Assembly: GCA_028023455.1 (NCBI GenBank)
Contig: JAQFVV010001079.1
Location: 1 to 64,000 of the forward strand
Direction of reading: 5' to 3'
Length of the DNA stretch: 64,000 nt
Origin: Epiperipatus broadwayi
Taxonomy: Eukaryota; Onychophora; Udeonychophora; Euonychophora; Peripatidae
Part shown: piece by piece, positions 13,188-26,200 of the stretch
Numbering within the stretch: position 1 is the stretch's first letter
How the letters are laid out: each line of letters opens with the position of its first letter
Position numbers and translations under genes: made by a program
Notes under the pieces: model-generated
What the model was told of the DNA's origin: nothing
What the model saw: the letters and a program-made list of their open reading frames with translations, nothing else
Databases searched by the model: none

Positions 13188-16100
13188 TTTCAATTTAATT
13201 TCAAACTGTCTATGCTTTATAAAATAAATATTATTTATAACTAGATATGTAAATATAAAGCTTACTTTAAACTCATTTCATATTTTATACATTTTTATAT
13301 AACTAATTGTTTTTCTGTAGATGTATTTAATTAATAAAATTATATACATAAATAATTATATTAACTAAAATGGATATTAATGACAATCAATAAATATACA
13401 GATGAATCCAAAATATATGTTCCCATACATGTTTTTATGCTGCTTCCTTGTTATGTAATTAGATGAAAATTATTTAAAAGAATTATTGCTATTTGTAAAA
13501 AAATTCATACTGCAAAATAGTAAATAAAGATAAATTATTATCAGAATATTTTATTTAAAAAAAAATTCTAAAGAAATCAAAACACATCTAAATTAGTATA
13601 AAATGAACATATAAATAACTCAAGATATTTTTTAAAAAATTATTTGTAAATAAAAATGTAAAAAATTATTTAAGTATTTATTCAAATAAATAACACAATA
13701 AATCTGTCAAATAATATAAATTATTCTTCACGTATAAAATGTGACATCATTACATTTTAAATTTTTTTTTATTTATTTATTTACTTTTTATTTTTAATGT
13801 ATTTTATGAAGTAATAATTACTAACAATTTTATTTTTTAATTGTCAATTTCAAATTTAATTATCTTAACATTATTGAAGCTTCATTAAATTGTATTTCTT
13901 AAATTTATTTCAACAATTTTTCATTAACATTTTAGGAAATCAAATATGTATTTAGAAAAACAAGAAGTGAAAGCTTTTGATATAGCTGTTAGCTTTCATT
14001 AACAAATACAAATTTAAATTTTATAATTGAAAAATAAATCAATAACTTTTGTTAAAAAGTAAAATAAAATTTATTTTTACTATCTCATTTATTTATATTT
14101 CAATTATATATTCTTGATAATTGCCAGTTATATATTTGTATTAAAGTGATAGATAAGAAACAACTTATGTCTGTTTTAACGTGATAGATATGAAATACTT
14201 TTTATAAGTACTTCCCACATCTCTAAGTATTTTCTTTGGATTTATATAACATTAAATCATATGATATTAAATCATCAAAATATTAAGTAGAATATATACT
14301 TTCTATTTTATTTAATCTAATTATCATTTTCTATCACTTTTCTTTAACTGGAAATCAATCCAGAAATATTAGGCTTTTGAGTTCATGTCTTTTATCTCTA
14401 AATTGGTATAGGCAAATGGTTTCTTAATAAAATGAAATATATTAACTTTGAAATACTTGTTCTTACCAGAAATACTTATTATGACTTTATTATATAAAAA
14501 AAGTATCTAATATTATATATTTATAATAATAAAAATGACCCCAAATTGACAATCAGCCAGAATTAAATCATTGGTTGTGTTTTCCAGTTTATTTTTTAGA
14601 TAGTTTGGTTGACTTGTGAATTTGGGGTAATATTTTATTGGTAAAGAAAGAGATGCTGGGATCAGTCTTGTATAATTTATTATGGTTTTAATAACTTGTA
14701 AGAGCCATATTCTAGCTGGTTGATAAATTAATTTCACTCTGAATTACAAACAATTAATATTTTAAGAAAAGGTCAAGAAATTATCAATACTTTCTGTGAC
14801 AGTTTTGTCAATAAGAAATTTAAATATTCTGTGGAACTTTAATTATAATGCAAATGTTCAAATGGTCTTTGAAATCAACAAGTTTTTGAGATATTATAAT
14901 GGCAACAATAACAACTTTTGAAGTTTTTCAATGCATAAAATTTAAAAGAATTTTGTAAAAATTTAATGATATTGCCACTAAATCTGGCAGGTAAAAAAAA
15001 TCAGTCCCTTTGGTGTTTCAGTTCAGATAAGTGTGCCTATGTAATTTTAATTCAGCTTAACATATTTAGCTTAAAAAATTAAAGAAAATTACACTTTAAA
15101 ATTTAACTGGAGTTTTTAAAATTCAACTACTTCAAACAAAATTAAAATTAAAATTGATTGAGGACATTGAACAGGTGACAATTTTATCTATTTATGCTAT
15201 TAGTCATGTGATCATTTTATAAACTTTTTATTCACCTTTAAACCTTTGCACCCTTCCATTATAAGGTTGAATTCTTATCTATTGTAACCAAGGAAGGTTG
15301 TTAAGTAAAAATCAGTTAATTATTTATTCATATTTTAAAATAAATGCAACATTTAAATTTTTGTCTAGACAAGCAAAACCAAAATACTTCCTGGTACAAT
15401 AAAATAATTAAAATTACAAATGCCAGGATAAAATAAAAATGTTACATAATTAAAATTTATATTACATCTTTAATAAAAAAAAATATTAATAATTATTTAC
15501 CATTGTTTAAATCTAGACAAGTCTCAGAATAGGTTTAAAACTAATTTTTAAATAAATGTTTTAAAATTAATAATGTCAAATAAATATATTGTTTATTCAT
15601 TCATCATTTATTCACCTATTGCTTTTAACTTCTACCTTTAATTAATAGCTTATTAAACTCTTTCTAGTTAAATGAGTCTAGAAATATTTATCTAGAATGC
15701 TATATTTTAAAATTACAATGATGTAAAATATTATATCTTTAATTTTAAATACCAGCAAACCAAAATATAGGGTTGGAACCTCATTTCTTAACTTTAAAAT
15801 TAATGTTCTGTGAAACATTTTAGTAGTTAGATTATGACTAAATTAGCATTGTAAACTTAAAATACATTATTTATCATCTAAATTACCAAATATTTAAAAA
15901 TTTAAAGACTTTAGCAAGTTAAACATTTATTTAAGCTTAAGACTATTACAATTTAAATTGTGTAAAAATTATTTTACATCTGTACAATCTATAAAATACT
16001 GCTATAGCAACTTTTATATGCAAAAATTTAGAGCACTATAAAGTACTAGCAACAATTTATTCATAACAAAACTAAAGCATATAATTTTTTAGATGTCTTG

Positions 16101-19100
16101 GCATAAAATTTGACTTGTCATTTAGCTTCAGCCAAGGCTAAGATTTATAATATATATGCACTGTGTGTGTGTGTCTTCTTGTGTATTTTTGAAAATGCAG
16201 TTGATGATTAAAAAATACAAATTCAATGATTAAAAAATTTTTAAAAAAAATTATTGACACTAACAAATATAGCAAAATAATCCCGTTACTTTAATAAAAA
16301 AAAAATTTCCACATTGAAAAATAAATGTGTAAGTTACAATAGACATAATAATAACATACAAGGCTAAAACCTTTGACAGAAGTGCCTTAAAAATGCTTAT
16401 TTGATAGCCAATAAGATAAAATAATGCCTGCATGTGGAACTCTTAATTCAAGAACACAAGCCAAAACACAAGAAAAAGATGGGACCCACCTTCTTCTATA
16501 CATAAATTTATATATAAATAAGTCAGACTCAAGCATACCGAACTAAGAGCGTGAAGCTTAAAACATCTATATATAATAATAAAGTGAATAAATCAAAATT
16601 TTAATATGATTTCTGTAACCTAATTTTTGGTTATATTAAGTTCCTATAAGAAATCTTTATTAATTCTAAACAAAATTAAAGTTTACCATTTTTGATGTTT
16701 GATGAATTTGGAAGAAGATGTATACATTTGAGCCACTTAAACAATTATAAAGTAAATAATAAAATATTTTATCAGGTTTTTAAATTACAATGGATAAGCA
16801 AACTAGGCATATTATTAATATCAAGACATCAAAACCATTCTGATATTATCAAGAGTACAAATAAAGGCATGGTTGGCCTCATACATACCTTCAAAATATA
16901 TTGAAAACTAGGATAAATACATTGTTGGCATCACACATAACTTTAACAAAATAACATGAGAAAAATAAAGATATGGTTGTTATCACACATGGATTTAATA
17001 AAATATTACCTAGATATATATCAGGAGATTGAAAAGCAAAGCACAAAAATGAGATGATGAAAGAAACTTACTATAAATACCTATACAAGTAGTGATAAAG
17101 AATTAGGATCTTGTCTTTAATCTTAAAATACAACAATAAACCATCAAAAAGGAAGGTTGCTTAAATAGAGTACTTTATGCTAGAAAGACTTAACAAACTT
17201 TTACTGGCATGATAAGACAATTTAAAAAATGATGGCAGCATTACTATCTCCTATAATAACAATAAACAAATGATATGTAAAACTGATAAAATATGACAAT
17301 AATGACAAAATAAAGCTAAGCATATAAATTTGTGGCAAAACAATTTGATAATAAAATATACATCAGCTCCATACATTGTTCCATACATTTATTCACTTGC
17401 CAAATAACTATATAAGAGACAAATATGATACTCTCTAAAATATTTTATATGCCTATTATTCTGAGAACTTAACATGAGATACATATTTAAAAACCATACA
17501 TAAATAGTACATAGAGAAATAATGAACATAATGCATGTATAAATAAACTGTAACACTAAAAATTTATACCCATTTTACCAATTTGAAATTAACAGTCCTC
17601 AAGTTTGGCTTTCCATACCATTAAATAGGAAACATTTAAATAAAAAGATCTTGGAAATGCTGAGGACATTCCATATATCCAGCCATTATCATACATTAAT
17701 ATTAATAAACAATCAAATAAAATATGAAGCAAGTAGAATTTTAAACACCAACATAACTAAAATAGTCATTCTAAGTATTTAACAATGTAATGATAGGAAT
17801 TTAAATAAAACACTGATGTAAATAGCATAAGAAGTGCCTATATTTTTTTAATATAGCATATTGAATAATACTAAACATCATAGACAATTTAAATAGGACA
17901 TTGAATAAATGATAACAATAATTTCTTTTATAAAAATAATTTATTTTATGAGGCAAATATAAATGAAGAGTAAAAATATATTAAATAGAATATTGAGAAG
18001 ATATAATAAATTTTATGAAGAGAAAACACATGCTTAATTAAAAAAAAAAAAAACCAAATATGTTAATCTTTAACTGGGTTTTAAATTTATACATGAGCTA
18101 GGAATAATATGATAACTTCTGGTTTAATAATTGATTAATAATTACCATTTTAACTTATTTATATACTATAGGTGATGACAAAGTAACGAGTGAAAAAAGG
18201 TTCATACTTGTAAATCAAAATGTAGTGATATAAAAGCAATAGATATAAAAGCATCATTCTGTCTCCATAAAGGGATTATTAAGTATTTCACGTATTGCAT
18301 ATATATATATATATGGAAGTGTGTGACGCTTAGTATTTGTGGACAAATTTCTGATGTTTTAGCAGTATGAACTTTTCTTTGAACATTTGCCTTTCATGTT
18401 TCATTTTCTAAATGTATAAGTTAAATTTCAAATTAAAACTACTTTCGTATTTATAAAAATGTAAAAGAAAATATCTTAAGAAGCTCTGAAAAATAATTTT
18501 AAATAAACAGCCTGTGTTTTTTTTTTTTTTGACAAGTTGGGAAGAAGAGAAATTAAAGAAATCTTTTTACATGATCTCCTGTAAAACAATGGCCGACAGA
18601 ACCCATTGTCCAATCTCTTTCAGAATTCGTTAATTGTGGGCCTAGCCATTATAAAAGAAATACATAACAAATTCTATTATGACCTCTAAATCAGACCTAG
18701 ATCAAAGAAGAACCATTAGTGTGGAAGAGAAAGCTGATTTTAGGCTAAAAAGCTTTCTTTCATTTGAGTAAAGCTCAACAAATCAAGTTAAAACAACATC
18801 ACACAATATTTGCAAAAAAATAACTTTTTCTTCTGAAAGTGGCTTTAATTAAATCAGAAGACAATTGGGGGGAAGTGGATAAAACTTTACAACTTAACAC
18901 TTATTTACAATATATTGATATTTTGTAATAATTGTTTAATATATATATATATGTCTTTAGTGAACAGTTGAAAGTTAAATCTCTTAATTTAACCATTTAT
19001 AACATTTTTGTAGCATCTTGTTTTTCAAATCATTTTCAGACTTAGTGAAGTTTAAAATCCTATATTGTAATGTCAAAATTTATCAGCTCAATTTTTTCAA

Positions 19101-20880
19101 AAAAATTATTCTTATTCAAAATTTTCTTGTAAGAATATAATTAACCATTTTTTTTATATAATAAGAGCATTTATAAAGAGAAAGAATAAACTTACTTATG
19201 GTTTTGTAGCTTATTCTCTCTTCTTAACAATAATATTTTTACTAGTATAGAAACAACATAGTTATAAGCTATACAGATTTATTAACAATAAATATGAAAA
19301 TATTATTTATAAGAGTACAAAATTTAATCCATCTAATGTTAATTGGGAAATAGAGTATTATATGTTATTTCAGTTATTGTTTAAATATAATCATTCCCTT
19401 TGATTAATATTATGTAATACATCGAGATTAATAGGTAAATGAAATACTCTCAATGTAAAACCAGAAGTTAAAAGTTAAAATGTATTTCTATATTGGATTT
19501 CTTCCATCATCTGACGTTGAGGATTGAATGTCTCCGGAATAAATTAATTTTATTTAAATTTCCCAATTACATTCACTGTTAGTAATAGCACACAGATTAG
19601 TATATACATGTTTTGAATGGTATAATTCCTGCATGTTTTAGGTGTGGCTAGCCTGACCATTGGAAGTACTAGCATGGGATCGAGAGTATTTTATTTTCTT
19701 AATAAAACAGTAGTTTCCGTTATTGTTTATTTTTGACAGCCTCAATTCTATAATAAAGTTTTTTTTTCTATTCACAGTTTAAATATTTTTTAATTTATTT
19801 CGCTTTTAGAGTAAACATTGAATATAAACTTTAGTATCTAAGTGTTGCTAGAATAATGATTTTTAGATAAAAAAATTAAAAAATTGTGGCAACTTTCTGC
19901 TATTATAAAATAACATTATAAATTAGGTTTTATAGCCACAAGTTTTAACAATTTTACTTCTAAGGCATTTAAATTTTATTATTTTTTTGGAAGGCATATC
20001 AAAGTTTATAGGTACTACATCCATATTTTTTATTTGTGATATTTCAAAATTCTTTTAATTCCTAATATTAATTACCAACTTATGAAATTCAAAATACTTA
20101 TTATTTTATTTATGTGTTTTTGTGATATATTTATTCACATATGTAGGTTATAGCTTTTCAAAAAGCATTGCACCATGACATTGAACTATAAATTTGGGAT
20201 GTCTCCATCTGTTTCTAGTGTTTTTTTAGTGAATAGTCATATCTGCTGAAAGTGAAATATCAAATACTCATATTCTTCTTCTTTCTATTTTGACTATTTA
20301 ATAATTCCATTAAGAAGATAACATTTATTATGTTTACTTCATTTTATGGTCTATTTTTGTATTCTTCAAGTTATATATAATCATGATTAGTACAGTCTTA
20401 TACATTTCAATTTATTTTGAAATTTTTGTTTGCATAAAACAATATTTTTTTTTTATTGGAACCAATTTTACAGCAACACTTTTGTTACATTAGATTCATA
20501 GGTTATTATTAAAAATAATTTTAACCTATTGAATATCACAAATTATACTAAACTTAAAAAAAAAACATTGAATGGCTGGAGTTACCTTACAGAATTGTTC
20601 AAATACAAACTGCTGAAGTTAATAATATATAGATTAAATAAAAATAGATGAGTTCGATTCCATTTAACTTTGCATACATATTTATTATATTTTTAATAAG
20701 TAATGTAATTTATTTTATATTTATAATTTCTTAGAATTTTCATGTGAAATAAAAAAAATAGGTTGTAAAATAATTTTTAAATAATAGAAACTAAATCTTC
20801 ACTTTTAGCATATAATGTGCACCCATCACTATAGAAATTTTTTTTTTAAAAAAATAGGTCTTATGTGACAAAAATAGTCT
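13188..20880. other. AT-rich noncoding stretch
   Basis: This 7.7-kb block is extremely AT-rich, with poly-A and poly-T runs, (TA)n tracts near 18300-18315 and 18940-18952, and a 52-bp tandem repeat at 16861. The open frames at 14513-14737 and 16692-16904 are short, uncharacterised and probably spurious; the second one runs into the tandem repeat. Confidence 0.6.
16861..17016. repeat. three-unit degenerate tandem repeat, 52-bp period
   Basis: Units begin at 16861, 16913 and 16965, exactly 52 bp apart. Each opens with ATAAA followed by a TGGTTG or TTGTTGG core and a TCAYACATA-like segment. Units differ by many substitutions, so the array is old. A GTACAA flank precedes the first unit. Confidence 0.65.
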
Positions 20881-20991
20881 GTCCATCTACCCATCCATTC
20901 ACCAACCCACCTACCTACCTACATAAAACCCTCCTTCTATGTATCTAACTACCTATTTATCTATCTATTCATCTCTCTCTCTATATATATA
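20881..20991. repeat. compound tetranucleotide/dinucleotide microsatellite
   Basis: Interrupted CCAT/CTAC repeats pass into TCTA and then TC and TA repeats. The graded drift from one motif to the next is typical of an ageing compound microsatellite. Confidence 0.85.
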
Positions 20992-21077
20992 CTTGAAGGT
21001 TATTTCTTTTAAAACCATTATTTTGTCTTTCTTATAAACTTTCTCACTGAATTGAGTATTTCAACAAAATCAATTAA

Positions 21078-21243
21078 ATAGACAACTATATATTTTAATC
21101 ATATATTAATTTCCATCTAATTGATTTTTTGTTCAAAAGTTGAACCCTGTCAAGGTGTTATGTAATATTTTAGCAAGGTTCAATTTTGAGCAAAAGTCCA
21201 TTAGATGGAAATAAATATATGATTAAAATATATAGTTGTCTAT
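21078..21243. mobile_element. 166-bp foldback MITE-like element
   Basis: The ends are inverted: ATAGACAACTATATATTTTA at the left pairs with its complement at the right, and similarity runs through about 46 bp with very few mismatches. Inner segments also pair, a left TTGAACC with a right GGTTCAA, leaving a loop of only about 25-30 bp. No transposase is encoded. The flanks are AT-only, so the target duplication cannot be resolved; TA or TTAA is possible. Confidence 0.7.
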
Positions 21244-21967
21244 TAAATTTATTTATTATATAATTTTTTATATATATAATGATAAATTTTGGAAATAAAC
21301 AAATTTAAACATTTATCAAGTAGCAAAACAACAAAAAGTCTTCATCCATAATTTTTTTTTGAACAGCTCTACTCCATCATCACTTTTAATACTTAATGCC
21401 ATCTATAAAGTTAGTATGAAATATGGTAAAATAATATTCAGTAATAATATTTAATTATATAATATAGAAATAATTCATTATTTATATATTTATTTATTTA
21501 TTTATTTTCAGTATGTCTCTTATCATACCACAAGCTTATTCAATGACTCACCAGAACAGGAACCCAGACTGTCACCTTTCACTATGCATGCATTTCATGA
21601 AAAGTACTTATTTTTCAAATAAGCACCAACTTGAATTTCTATGCACAGCCTTTCATCATATAACTCTCATGAAAATGATTTTATAAATTTTAACATCTTG
21701 TAAAAGAATGAAGAATCTTGCAGTAAATATACTCGAATGTTTTTTCAGATCAATATTGATTATTTATGATTATCCAATATGAAATTTTATGTTTAAAATG
21801 TAAAACTTATGTTTGCAAATAAAACAGTAGTCAGCCTTTTTTCAACATTAACATCTTTTATTTAAAATTAACTCAGTATCAAATCTTTTTTTCTTCTGTA
21901 ATGTGAAAAGCTGTACTAATTAATGTTGTTGCTAAAACTATTACTAGGTAGTACTGATATTCTAGAA

Positions 21968-23215
21968 CAGTGGTCTTCAACCACCAGACCGCAGAAGTTT
22001 TCTGCCAAGCCATGCTAGACTGGCAAGAAAGTTAATAATAACAAAATAATAAGATTTTAAACTTTTAATTAATATAAACAGTTTTTATTTATTTTTTCAT
22101 CGCATTTTTACCCTGTTAAAAAATAAGAAACAGAACAAAAATGAAATCTAATCAATCATACATAAATTAATTTATTTTTCTATTTATCACAGATGTTTAT
22201 GGAGAGATAGAAATAAATTTATTATTTTTCTAAAAAAATTCAAAATTTTTTTAAAAAAAGGTTTTTTATTATACAACCTCCAGTTGTCTTTTGATAGCCA
22301 ATCACGGTCGCTTGTCGGCATTGTTTATGTGTTAAAACAAGATCAAAACTTTTGACTTTTTGAAGTTTCATTTTCTTTTTTTTATTATTTAAAAATACGC
22401 CCACTTTTTTTTTGGCCTATAAGGTGATATTTTTTGGTTTTATTTGTATACTGCTAATATACTAAAACTTTTATTTTTAAAACCAATTTCTGTTAACCTT
22501 TTTTTAAAAATAAAAACAAACAAAAAATAACTTTGCGATTTTTTTTTTTTTTTTGGCTTTATTTCTATTACGCGATATCTATTTTACCATTTTTAAAAAA
22601 AAAACTTTTCCTATTAATTACATTTTTTGATCCTTTCAACACACCAGCACAAAAAAAAAAAATTACAATAACATCAAAACTTCAGACTTTTACACGTTTC
22701 GTTTATTTTTTCAGATGTAAAATACGGCAATTTTTTTTTTGACAGTATGGTGATTAATTACGCGATTTCTATTTTGCCCTTACTACTATCAAAAGACAAC
22801 CTCCATATATATATATATATATAACCATCTTGTATATTTAACATTAAATACAGATATTACATTTATCATAATCATTGCCATGTAATTACACTAGCTATGT
22901 TATTTCCCAACATTCACGTGAATAACATTTTATTCTTGAATGTTTTAATGATGAAATAATAAACATAGAAATGCAAGCACATTAATGAGAATGATTGTTA
23001 TTGTACTGTTTTCTGTGTTCAGCATGTGAAGGTAAGCAACACCATTATAATACACAATAACTAGTGTGCTGTTTTGGTCAGTTATAACAAGTATGCTCAT
23101 CTAAGGCTAAGCAGGTTACATCTTTAAGAAAATTTATCTGTAAACTTCTGCCGGTCCGCGAAATCTTATCCTTATTTTTGCCAGGCCACAAATGTGAAAA
23201 GGTTAAAGACCACTG
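21968..23215. mobile_element. non-autonomous hAT-superfamily DNA transposon
   Basis: The element begins CAGTGGTCTTCAACC and ends GGTTAAAGACCACTG, so the terminal inverted repeats match the hAT pattern CAGTGGTTCTCAACC. It is flanked by an 8-bp target duplication, TTCTAGAA, at 21960-21967 and 23216-23223, the length characteristic of hAT transposition. Subterminal similarity continues (ACCGCAGAAG near the left end, CTTCTGCCGGT near the right end). There is no transposase frame; the only open frames (22533-22742 and around 23078-23369) are chance. A second TIR element lies inside it at 22283-22800. Confidence 0.9.
22283..22800. mobile_element. TIR element nested in the hAT copy
   Basis: A 15-bp perfect terminal inverted repeat, GTTGTCTTTTGATAG at 22283-22297, pairs with CTATCAAAAGACAAC at 22786-22800. 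CTCCA flanks both ends (22278-22282 and 22801-22805), a likely 5-bp target duplication; the longer match CAACCTCCA leaves the exact boundary ambiguous. The interior is full of long poly-T and poly-A runs and repeats a CGCGATATCTATTTT-like phrase (near 22572 and 22761). No coding sequence is present. The superfamily is not assigned. Confidence 0.6.
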
Positions 23216-26200
23216 TTCTAGAACTAGTCTTACTTTGACAAATATGTCTATTATCAGAAAAAAAAGTCTATACAATAGTGTTCTAGCAATTGATTTGAAG
23301 AGTTATGTGACAAAAAGTCAAGTGAATTTCCGCATTTGTTTGTTTTCTATATACATTGGTTCATATTAAAATTGCTTTCAATGATTTTCTTTATTTTTTA
23401 ATCCTTTTTATGGTAACATAAAAAATTCATTTGATTTACTTTTTATGAATAGAACATTGTTTTATAGAACAAAAATATTTTTGATGACAATCGTACTCAC
23501 AAAGATTTTGCTATTATTAAAATGTTGCTGCTTTCACAATCGTTTTGATAACAATGTTATATAATCTTTAAATGTAATAGAAAAATAGATGTTTTTAATT
23601 TATAAATTAAGTGTTTTTAAACCAGCAAGCATCACATTGAAAATATTTTTTGTGTTTTCAATTTTATGCTCATAGTTTTGTAGTTAAGTAGAGATAAAGG
23701 TGGTTGCTAGAGGGTTGCATTAGATCTTAAGATCTAGATGCAGTGCTCTCAGATCCAAAGCTCCTCACTGATGAAGGCCACAAGCCAGAAACTAGTCTGG
23801 GGATATTGGATGAGTAGGCATTAGATAGAGATTTTATGCTCAAGCTTTCTGGTATCCATTGATTACTCTGTATAGCACAGGTGGCACTACTATATGGAGT
23901 TTTGCTTTGCTTTGTTTAAGTGTTTTTGTATAAAGGAATCAGGGGTTAAACTAATGTTCACACCAGTTATATTATTTTTTAAAAAATAATAAATATGTCC
24001 ATGTTTCAAGAATGAAATTATTTTATAATACCATGGTATTCATTAAATTCCTTGATGAGTCTGTTTCTATTAATATATCAGAGTGACCAATTGTGGAATT
24101 GGTGTTAAAAAAAGAAACTTTTTTTTTCTTAGTAAGAAATCCATTCAACATATTAAATTAAAAAAACATAAAATCAATTTTAATAAAACGTATATTCCAG
24201 CCAAAATTATTGAGAGAAAGTTAAAAAATATTTTAAAATCTTGATAATATAAATGAATGTCAAAAAATTATTCCAGATAAAAAACAACAACAACATTGTA
24301 TTAAATTGTCAACAGTGATATTTGGAATGAAAAGAAAAAGAAGAGATTAAAAATTTAAACAATAAACACATTGTATAATTTAATAAAGAAAGACCTTTAT
24401 AAAAGTTGCATTGTGACAGCTGTAAAATATCATTTATATTTTATTTTATGGAAGCATGTTGTTTGATAGAAAAGTTTTTGATGAAACACAAAAAAACACA
24501 TTAAAAAAATTGTAACAGAATAAATTATTTTTAAACATTTGGTAAGTCTAATCAATAAAAATTTAAATCATATACATGGAGTTTCTAATCAAATATTGAT
24601 AAATAATCATACATGCATATATCATTATCATGCTAATAGCATTCAGTATGTATGGCTAATAAAACAACTTTCAGTATTATTTTAAAAAAAACTTTTTTTT
24701 GTATTGTAAAATGAAAGATTTGATCATTGAAGATTAGACACTCATTCTGATATGAAAATAGTTTTATGTGCCTCTACTTTTTCTAATACTTTTCATTTTT
24801 ATTTTATTATATTCCATCCATCATTTAAATAGTGTGTGATTATCATAAACTGTCTATTTCACGGGTAATCTTTAAACTAATTGTGAAAATGGGTACTGTG
24901 TATATTTGTGCAATCATATTTCTGTCTAGAATTATATTGTCTAAATTCTTATACCAATATTTTTAACTAGTATTAGCATTTAGAAAACAAATATGAGATC
25001 ATGATTGATAGTCTAATCGTTTTTTTTTTTGGAGTAAATTTATATGGGGCAGATCAGTTAATAAAGAATCAGGATTTGGGATAGAAAATTGATGTAACAA
25101 ACAATAATATGCTTGAGAACATTTATTTAAATATCTCAATTAGTTTTACAAATGTTACAAAAACATAGGGATGATGGCCTAAAATGTTCTACCTTGCAAA
25201 ATTTGATGTGGATGCTAAGACTCGTTGACTTTGACTACGCTTTTAGTATTTTCTTTTTAATATTAGTAATGGTAAAGGTGATAAAATAGCAGTTAAAGAC
25301 AAGATTGAATTTGAATATTTTAATTTTTATTTAAATACACAAATATGGAGTAAATTCTTCACAATCTAAATCTAGGCTAGAACATATATCATAATAATTT
25401 TCTAAGGTTACAAACAAATAGATATACACAATCATGCTCATCTTGAATATTAGTACATGTTCTGGAAGAGAAAAAATCCTACATTATATTTAGAAATCCC
25501 ATAGAAATAAAAATGTTTATTATGGAAGAGCACAATTAATTCAGTATTAATAACTTTTTATTATCTTCTCGGAAAGTTAATGCTTTTATAAAATCAAATG
25601 AATATATTTTATTAAATTTCTACACAACATTATACTTACTATCACAAAGACTATTTTGTAAAGAACATATTCTATAAAAAAATAAAGAATTATTTTTAAT
25701 TATATCATTGAATAGTCAGTTGTTTTTTCAGAATTTAAAAAAATATTGTATTGGATTTATTTGGTTTACAGAATAATTTGATATCTTCAACAAAATCCTG
25801 ATACTATTATAATTATTTTTCACAATATGTACCAATACTCATATATAAGGAATTATGTTTTTTTCTAGGAGTCAATGCAAAAATTATAGATATTATGATC
25901 ACATAAAGATAGAGTTTATAGAACAGTTTATTGTTTCCAGTGCAATAAGATTTAATATAATGACATAAAAATTAATTTCATCTTTTTTAGAAGCAAATGA
26001 TCGTTTGGAATGATTAATTTTCAATAATAATTTAACATTAAAATTGATAATTTAGAGTTACTGAAGCATGGATTCTTTGATGCAGTATCTGTGGATACAA
26101 GTGAATCTATTCTTAAATTCTCTAAATAAAATGTCCTGAAGATGATTATCACATTATTATTGACTATTTCGGTAAATATGAGATATTCACTGATTGAATG

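Noticed and set aside
22533-22742. 69-codon Phe-rich frame inside the hAT element as a transposase remnant
   Set aside because: It is built from poly-T and poly-A runs of the nested element and shows no transposase motif.
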